A stretch of 64,000 nucleotides of DNA from Mesoplasma sp. JKS002658 (lineage in GTDB: Bacteria; Bacillota_I; Bacilli_A; Mycoplasmatales; Mycoplasmataceae): NCBI RefSeq assembly GCF_023566355.1, contig NZ_JAKNSW010000001.1:62001-126000 (forward strand), given 5' to 3'. Shown here piece after piece: positions 58,514 to 64,000 of the stretch. Positions within the stretch are counted from its first letter, which is position 1. Each line of letters opens with the position of its first letter. The notes beneath the pieces were generated by a model. That model searched no databases, had not been told where the DNA came from, and saw nothing but the letters and a program-made list of their open reading frames with translations. Position numbers and translations under genes: made by a program.

Positions 58514-59933
58514 AAAAAGAAATGACCGAATTACTTCAAGAGATGTTGACTTTGCAAAATGATACACTGATGTCGTCATTCAAGCTGATTTAATTGATTA
58601 TGGTCCAGTTAAAGGAACGATGATTTTTAAACCTCATGGGTATGGAATTTGGGAATTAATCATGCAAACTTTAGATGTTGAATTTAAACAACAGGGAATC
58701 GAAAACGTTTATTTACCATTACTAATTCCTGCATCACTATTTAACCAAGAAAAAGAGCATATTGAAGGTTTTGCTCCTGAAGTCTTGACTGTAACTAAGG
58801 TTGGGGATAAACCTTTAGAAGAAGAGTTATATATTCGACCTACTAGTGAAGTTTTGTTTTCTCAATATTTTAAAAACAACATTCACTCTTATCGTGATTT
58901 ACCCTTAAAAAATAATCAATGGGTTAATGTCATGCGTTGAGAAAAAACTACCCGTCCGTTTTTAAGAACTTCAGAATTTTTATGACAAGAAGGCCACACG
59001 ATGCACCAGACAAGTGTGGAAGCAAACCAGTTTGCGCTAACTATTTTAGATCTTTATGCGAAGTTTGTCGAAGAATACTTATTAATTCCTGTTGTTAAAG
59101 GTATTAAAACAATCAACGAACGCTTTGCTGGTGCTCGAGAAACTTATACAATCGAGTCGTTGATGCATGATGGTCAGGCTTTGCAAACAGGAACTAGTCA
59201 TTTTTTGGGTGATAATTTTGCTAAGGTTTTTGACATTAAGTTTCAAAATGCTGATCGTGAATTAGAGTATGCTTATGGTACTAGCTGAGGGGTTAGCACC
59301 AGAATGATTGGAGCTTTAATCATGACTCATGCTGATGATCAAGGTTTAGTCTTACCAAGTAAAATCGCTCCTGTTCAAGTGCAAATTTTACAATTAGGTT
59401 TAGATGAACCAGTGCAAAGGGTGGTTGACCAATTAAAACTGGATTTATCTAAAAATTATCGAATTAAAGTTGATGCTTCAGATAAAACATTTGGTTATAA
59501 AATGTCAGCTTCAGAAATTAAAGGAATACCAATTCGAATTGAAGTAGGAATGCGTGATGTCGCCCAAGAGCAGGTGATAATTTCTTCAAGAGTTGGTGAA
59601 GGCAAAACTGCAGTTAAACTAGATCAAGTAAAAACCTTTGTTGATCAAGCTGTGATAACTTATGATCAACAACTGTTTAGTCGAGCAAAAACTAGTCTTG
59701 AGACCAGAATTTATCAAGCGCAAACTTTAAGCGAATACCAAAAAGGGATTGAAACTCAACCAGGACTTTATCTTGTCCCTTTCTGTGGTCGCGTGGTTTG
59801 TGAAAAAGAAGTTAAGCAAAAAACTAGTACCAATTCGCGCTGTATTCCCTTTAATCATGATCAAAGTGTTGAACCATGTTTTAACTGTGGGCAAGCCACC
59901 AAAATTAAAGCTTACTTTGGACGGGCATACTAA
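58506..59933 (+). CDS. proS: prolyl-tRNA synthetase
   Basis: The 475-residue length fits the short, eukaryote/archaea-like ProRS without an editing insertion. Class II motifs are visible as [12 protein letters not shown] (motif 1 region) and [23 protein letters not shown] (motif 2 region, split by TGA). DREL..AYGTSWGVSTR is motif 3. The C-terminal end [18 protein letters not shown] is a zinc-binding extension found in this class. AAGGAG lies in the end of the upstream ORF. A tRNA-Pro gene is at 42668. Confidence 0.95.
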
Positions 59934-60556
59934 TGGATAAAAAGTATTATGTGGTCAAGAAGGGTCGTGTTCCTGGGATTTATTTGTCTTGACAAGAAAT
60001 GAATCAACAAATTCAAGGGTATTTAAACCCAGTCTTTAAAGTCTTTGATTCTCATGACAAGGCCGCAGCTTTTTTAGGGTCAGAACCACTTGATGATTCT
60101 AAGTGAGTTGTTGCTTACACTGATGGTAGTTATCGCAGTGAGGATCATTCTTATGCTTATGGAGCAATTATTTTTCTTCCTGAGGGGGTCTTAGAATTGA
60201 GTCAACGTTATTTTGATCCTTCTAGAGCAGATTTAAGAAATGTGGCTGGAGAAATTGCAGGAGCAGCAAAAGTGATGGAGTATGCTTATAACCACCACAT
60301 TAAGAAGTTAGAGGTTCACCATGATTATGAAGGCATTTCTGCTTGAGCTACTAAAGCGTGACAAGCTAAAAAACCATTAACCAAAAAATATCGCGATTTT
60401 GTCCAAGAAATTAATCAAAAAGTGGAGTTAACTTTTGTTTGGGTCAAAGGACATAGTGGCGAAAAGGGCAACGAGTGAGTTGACACGTTAGCAAGTAAAG
60501 CTACTGGTGAGCTTTATCAAAACTTGGTGAAAGGAAAAACCCATGAAGGAATTTAA
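59933..60556 (+). CDS. rnhA: type 1 ribonuclease H with hybrid-binding domain
   Basis: The 207-residue protein joins an N-terminal hybrid-binding (viroplasmin-like) domain (residues 3-50: YYVVKKGRVPGIYLSW, VFKVFDSHDKAAAFL) to an RNase HI catalytic domain. The four acidic residues stand in YTDGSY, AGEIAGA, HHDYEGI and GNEWVDTLA, and the handle-type block is WVKGHSGEKGN. It removes RNA from RNA/DNA hybrids. Its ATG shares one base with the proS stop (TAATG), so translation is coupled. It overlaps the next gene by 14 bases. Confidence 0.9.
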
Positions 60557-61466
60557 ATTAAGTACAGTTGATGACAAAATTTTGAATTGCTATGTGTGAG
60601 ATGATGTCAAAAAACCTTTAGGGGTGATTCAACTGGTTCACGGGAGTGCTGAATATTTAACTCGTTATGATCAGTTCGGCCAAGAGATGAATAAAAAAGG
60701 ATTTATTGTGGTTGGCGATGACCATCGTGGTCATGGTAAAACTGCTTTAGATAATGGTCAAATCCTTGGTTATTTTGATGCTCACAACGGATGAAACAAA
60801 ATTGTTGATGACGAACTTGTAGTTAATGATTACATCGAAAAAAATTTTCCCGATTTGCCTGTGTTTATGTTGGGTCATTCGATGGGAAGCTTTATGGCTC
60901 GTAATTTTGCAATTAAGTATTCGCAACGAATTGATGGTCTAATTTTAAGTGGTACAACTGATTATAATTCCCAATTACTTTTTTTAGGTTCAATAGTCAG
61001 TCGTTTGTTAATTTTGTTTAATCAAGGTAAAAAACCTTCCAAATTACTTTGAAATGCAAGTTATCGCACTTTTAATAAAAAGTTTAACTCACCTGAAGCA
61101 AACGGTAGTGAGTGACAAACTGCTAATCAAGCAGTGCAACTAGCCTTTGCTAATGACCCTTTATGTGGTTTTGTTTTCACAACTTCAGGATTTAAGGATC
61201 TGTTTTATGGTTTAAACTATATTCGCAAAAAGAAAAACATTGAATTAATGCGCAAGGATTTACCGATTTTAATTCTGGCAGGTTTAGATGATCCTGTAGG
61301 AGAATATGGTAAAAATGTGCAAAAAGTTGCCACTCATTTTATTGGGTTGAATTATGATACTAAAGTGATGTTTTATCCAAACTTACGTCACGAAATTTTA
61401 TTTGAACCAGACCATAAACAAGTGGAAAAAGACTTACTGAAGTTTATGAAAGACATCATCCATTAA
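60543..61466 (+). CDS. alpha/beta hydrolase, monoacylglycerol-lipase-like
   Basis: The 307-residue protein has the S33/lysophospholipase layout. QLVHGSAEYLTRYDQ carries the HG oxyanion block, and DDHRGHGKT follows. The nucleophile elbow is LGHSMGSFMAR with Ser, the acid Asp stands in AGLDDPVG and the catalytic His in LRHEILFE. The triad is complete, unlike the protein at 4824. It probably hydrolyses lipid esters; the substrate is unknown. AAAGGA precedes the ATG inside rnhA. Confidence 0.9.
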
Positions 61467-61468
61467 GA

Positions 61469-61498
61469 AAGTCATCAATTGTGATGATTTTTTTTGTG
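61469..61498 (+). terminator. intrinsic terminator after lipase
   Basis: Stem AGTCATCA / TGATGATT with a short loop and T8. Confidence 0.8.
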
Positions 61499-61539
61499 AT
61501 AAAACAACTTAACAGTGTACCTAGATTAATATTACGAGA

Positions 61540-61548
61540 TGCTATTAT
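61540..61548 (+). promoter_or_regulatory. extended -10 of the lipoprotein gene
   Basis: TGCTATTAT lies 21 bases before the ATG at 61570 and resembles the TGCTATAAT elements of ptsH and the tRNA clusters. Confidence 0.55.
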
Positions 61549-61569
61549 TAAATTGAGGAGGAATAAATT

Positions 61570-62232
61570 ATGAAAAGTATTTTTAGAAAAATAGCTTTGT
61601 CATTTTTAAGCGTCCCGGTAGTTGGCACAGTACCTCTTGCAGTAGTTTCTTGCGCCAATCAGTTTCACGACATTAGAAATGACTTGGAAACTACTGATTT
61701 AGGTTATGTTAGCGATTTAAGTTCAGAAACCATTTTTAAGGTTTTTTTAGATAAAAATCCAAAAGTAAACAAAGAAGCTCTGCCGAAATATTTGAGTGTC
61801 TATGGAGATAGTCGTCAAGCAACGATTGATATTTTTTCAGTGTATTACAAACGAGCAACGATTAAAATAACTTATTATTCTAAATTGGATTTTGATCAAA
61901 CCAATCAAAAAGATTATCAATTAACAAAAGAAAATAATCAATTTGTTATTTCCTTTCGAATTTTAGATGATACATATGATGAAAATGTTGATCCAAAAAT
62001 AACGTGATTCGTATATAACAATTACGGAGATGATATCCTTTCTAATCTTATTGAATTTAGTTACCAAATTGATAAAGTAGAAAAAAGTTACCAAGTGATT
62101 GTTTTATTAAACGAAAATGCTAATTATTCCTTGAATGCTAGTGGTAGAATAGAATTTCTTTATTGAGCAAAAGATCTTGAAATTTCTAACGGTTCAGTGC
62201 TTGCCAACATAAATCTTAAAGTAGAAATCTAA
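61570..62232 (+). CDS. lipoprotein of unknown function
   Basis: The 220-residue protein starts with a basic n-region and a hydrophobic helix ending in AVVSC; Cys27 is the predicted lipid anchor. The mature part is beta-rich (ATIDIFSVYYKRATIKITYYS, SYQVIVLLNENANY) and could be an Ig-like or beta-sandwich domain. Family unrecognised. GAGGAGG precedes the ATG. It lies 25 bases before a secreted cysteine peptidase, probably in the same transcript, so the two may act together at the cell surface. Confidence 0.75.
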
Positions 62233-62257
62233 TTAAAATAGAAAGAGTTAATAAATT

Positions 62258-63271
62258 ATGAAACAAATACTTCAAATTTTAAGTTCGTTAATTATTATTG
62301 GATCTAGTTCAAATGTGTTAGTTGCAAATAGCCAAATTATTAAATCAACACCAAAATCCAATGCCAATCTTATTTCGATTAATAGTCAAGAAAACTTAGA
62401 AGACCAAGATTTGATTTTAAGCAACCTTTCCAAGGATGGGGGCATTGTTGGTTATGAGGCATCACAAGTTGAAATTGACAAATTTTCTAACCTTGTTCCC
62501 TACTACCAATTTTTTACTAAATTATGAGGAGATAAGAGTATAGGATACACTACAGGACCAAAAAACCATCAAGGATTGTGTGAGTATGTCTCTTTGTCAA
62601 CGTTACTTTTATATAACGAACTCTTCATCTCTTCGGGTTTTTTCACTGACGAAGAGTTTGCTACCTATTTTGAAAATAATCAACAAGTAAGTAATAATCA
62701 AATAGCAATGCCAGAACACAAATATTATGAGTATAACCAACCAGAGAATTCTTTAGTTCGTAAATTATGAAAAAAAAATAAGTCTGCTAAAGACATAAAA
62801 ACAGGAAAAACTTTAGCTAGAGCTTATAAAAATTGATTAAGTAATAAAAGCATTAGTTCAAAAATAAAATATCATTATAGTTCTTCATTTATGCACTCTT
62901 CAAGTCCTGAAGATTTGTTGTTGAAGTATAACATGCCAGTTTTGGTTTCATTTGTTAAACCAGCTCCACATAATGTTTTAATTTATGGATATGATACAAC
63001 CACAAAGAGTTATTTAGTAAATTATGGTTGAGGAGGTTATTCTCCAATAATCATCAAAAAATCAATTATTTGAAGTTATTGAAGTATGGGGTTTTGAAAC
63101 GCGTTTTATCTTGATCCAGCAAATGCTCAACCTCTAAAACGACACTTTCTATACAAAAACCAATTTTATTCTTGAAAAGAACTAGAACAAAAAGGTTTAT
63201 CCTTTAAAAGTGTTCCTGGACTTTATGATAAGTATACTTTTTTAAAAAAGAACCCAAAACCCCGTGATTAA
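62258..63271 (+). CDS. secreted papain-fold cysteine peptidase
   Basis: The 337-residue protein has a signal peptide (residues 1-25, ending near VLVANS). The catalytic region is NHQGLCEYVSLSTLLLYNEL with Cys108 and an upstream Gln105 as oxyanion residue. His238 lies in APHNVLIYGYD and Asn255 in YLVNYGWGG. The Q-C-H-N order and the Y-G-W-G-G phrase are typical of papain-like peptidases, and similar proteins are annotated as putative cysteine peptidases in mollicutes. TGA codons encode Trp throughout. The stop codon lies inside a palindromic terminator. Confidence 0.75.
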
Positions 63272-63282
63272 TCACGGGGTTT
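63257..63282. terminator. palindromic terminator overlapping the peptidase stop codon
   Basis: The perfect inverted repeat AAACCCCGTGAT / ATCACGGGGTTT with a 2-base loop includes the TAA at 63269-63271. The T-tract after it is short. Confidence 0.75.
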
Positions 63283-63342
63283 GAAGTTAAACGGTGTTTA
63301 ATTCCACATAAAATTTTATAAGGGGTTGAAACAATCATTTAG

Positions 63343-63348
63343 TATAAT
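63343..63348 (+). promoter_or_regulatory. -10 element of lepA
   Basis: TATAAT lies 35 bases before the lepA ATG. The -35 is unclear. Confidence 0.5.
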
Positions 63349-63383
63349 AAGGATAATGACTGCTAATAAAGAGAGAAATATTA

Positions 63384-64000
63384 ATGGATAAAACAAAAAT
63401 TAGAAATTTTAGTATAATTGCGCATATTGATCATGGGAAATCCACTTTGGCTGACCGAATTTTAGAATTGACCAAAACTGTTGAAAGTCGAGAAATGCAA
63501 GCCCAAATTTTAGATTCGATGGCAATTGAGCGTGAGCGGGGAATTACAATTAAGTTAAATTCGGTGCAGTTGAAGTATCAAGCTAAAAATGATGAAGAAT
63601 ATGTTTTCAACCTGATTGATACTCCTGGTCATGTGGATTTTCAGTACGAAGTTTCGCGTTCTTTAGCAGCGTGTGAAGGGGCAATTTTAGTAGTTGATGC
63701 CACTCAGGGTGTTGAAGCCCAAACTTTAGCAAACGTTTATCTTGCATTAGATAATAACTTAGAAATTATTCCTGTAATTAATAAAGTTGATTTGCCAAGT
63801 GCTGATGTGGAACAAACTAAAGCCCAAATTGAAAAAATGATTGGTTTAGATTGCAGCGACGCCCCCTTGATTAGTGCGAAAACTGGGTTGAATGTCGACC
63901 AAGTTTTAGAAGCAATTGTTGCTAAAATTCCCTATCCTGCTGATGCAGTCGATTCTGAACCTTTACGTGCTTTAATTTTTGATAGTTATTATGACCAGTA
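63384..64000 (+). CDS. lepA: elongation factor 4 (LepA), N-terminal part
   Basis: The first 205 codons of a translational GTPase; the gene runs off the window. The GTPase motifs are [13 protein letters not shown] (P-loop), RGITIK (switch I), [16 protein letters not shown] (G3, followed by [11 protein letters not shown], typical of LepA), NKVDLP (G4) and SAKTG (G5). LepA acts on stalled or mistranslocated ribosomes. The start follows GAGAGAAA. Confidence 0.95.
   Translation, partial: MDKTKIRNFSIIAHIDHGKSTLADRILELTKTVESREMQAQILDSMAIERERGITIKLNSVQLKYQAKNDEEYVFNLIDTPGHVDFQYEVSRSLAACEGAILVVDATQGVEAQTLANVYLALDNNLEIIPVINKVDLPSADVEQTKAQIEKMIGLDCSDAPLISAKTGLNVDQVLEAIVAKIPYPADAVDSEPLRALIFDSYYDQ

Overview
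The window comes from a mollicute that reads UGA as tryptophan. Almost every recognisable gene (asnS, pcrA, gatA, gatB, potCD, mgtA, gpmI, proS) contains in-frame TGA at positions where its family has Trp, and the ORFs only reach full length under that code. The sequence is AT-rich and has a plasmid-like shortage of pathways: PTS HPr, glycolytic enzymes, polyamine uptake, K+ and Mg2+ transport, and no visible biosynthesis. One lipoprotein leader (MMKNLLAILSAIGLTVV...) is of the type common in Spiroplasma, Entomoplasma and Mesoplasma, so a Spiroplasma/Entomoplasma-group organism is the best guess. The genus cannot be fixed from this sequence alone. CGG is used freely as an Arg codon, unlike Mycoplasma capricolum.

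Layout. 1-3000: end of a nucleoside-type ABC permease, an AbiH/SIR2-like putative abortive-infection protein, and unknowns. 3025-24918: a dense run of mostly plus-strand housekeeping genes: tsaD, RpiR regulator, asnS, glycosyltransferase, RDD protein, pcrA, ptsH, CPBP protease, pseudouridine synthase, flippase, ligA, gatC-gatA-gatB, the divergent ktrA/ktrB pair, and folD. 25022-28680: seven tRNA genes interrupted by an 898-residue transmembrane KAP/YobI-like P-loop NTPase. 28731-34373: a PemK-like gene and a complete 16S-23S-5S operon with its promoter and RNase III stalks. 34467-41808: HAD phosphatases, trxA and potA-potB-potCD. 41884-43402: ten tRNA genes and a short ORF with a GA-repeat. 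43509-46839: nagB, a two-gene Pycsar-like module (membrane effector plus nucleotide cyclase), and deoA. 46892-56592: aldo/keto reductase, tpiA-HAD-gpmI, a coiled-coil lipoprotein, mgtA, and a RhaD-fold protein without its metal ligands. 56582-64000: tsaE-tsaB, tRNA-Ser, a DarT-like ORF, proS, RNase H, a lipase, a lipoprotein with a secreted cysteine peptidase, and the start of lepA.

How genes work together. TsaD, TsaE and TsaB make the t6A modification of tRNA. GatCAB makes Gln-tRNA. KtrA gates KtrB for K+ uptake. PotA, PotB and PotCD form one polyamine importer. NagB and DeoA feed sugar phosphates toward TpiA and GpmI.

The most unusual content is a scatter of single putative anti-phage or conflict genes among core genes: AbiH-like, KAP-NTPase, PemK-like, Pycsar pair, DarT-like. 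The Pycsar-like pair at 44243-45495 and the NTPase at 25720-28416 stand out because ATA and AGA codons are frequent in them but scarce in neighbours, which suggests acquisition from elsewhere. Function assignments for these genes rest on motif recognition by eye, not on a database search.
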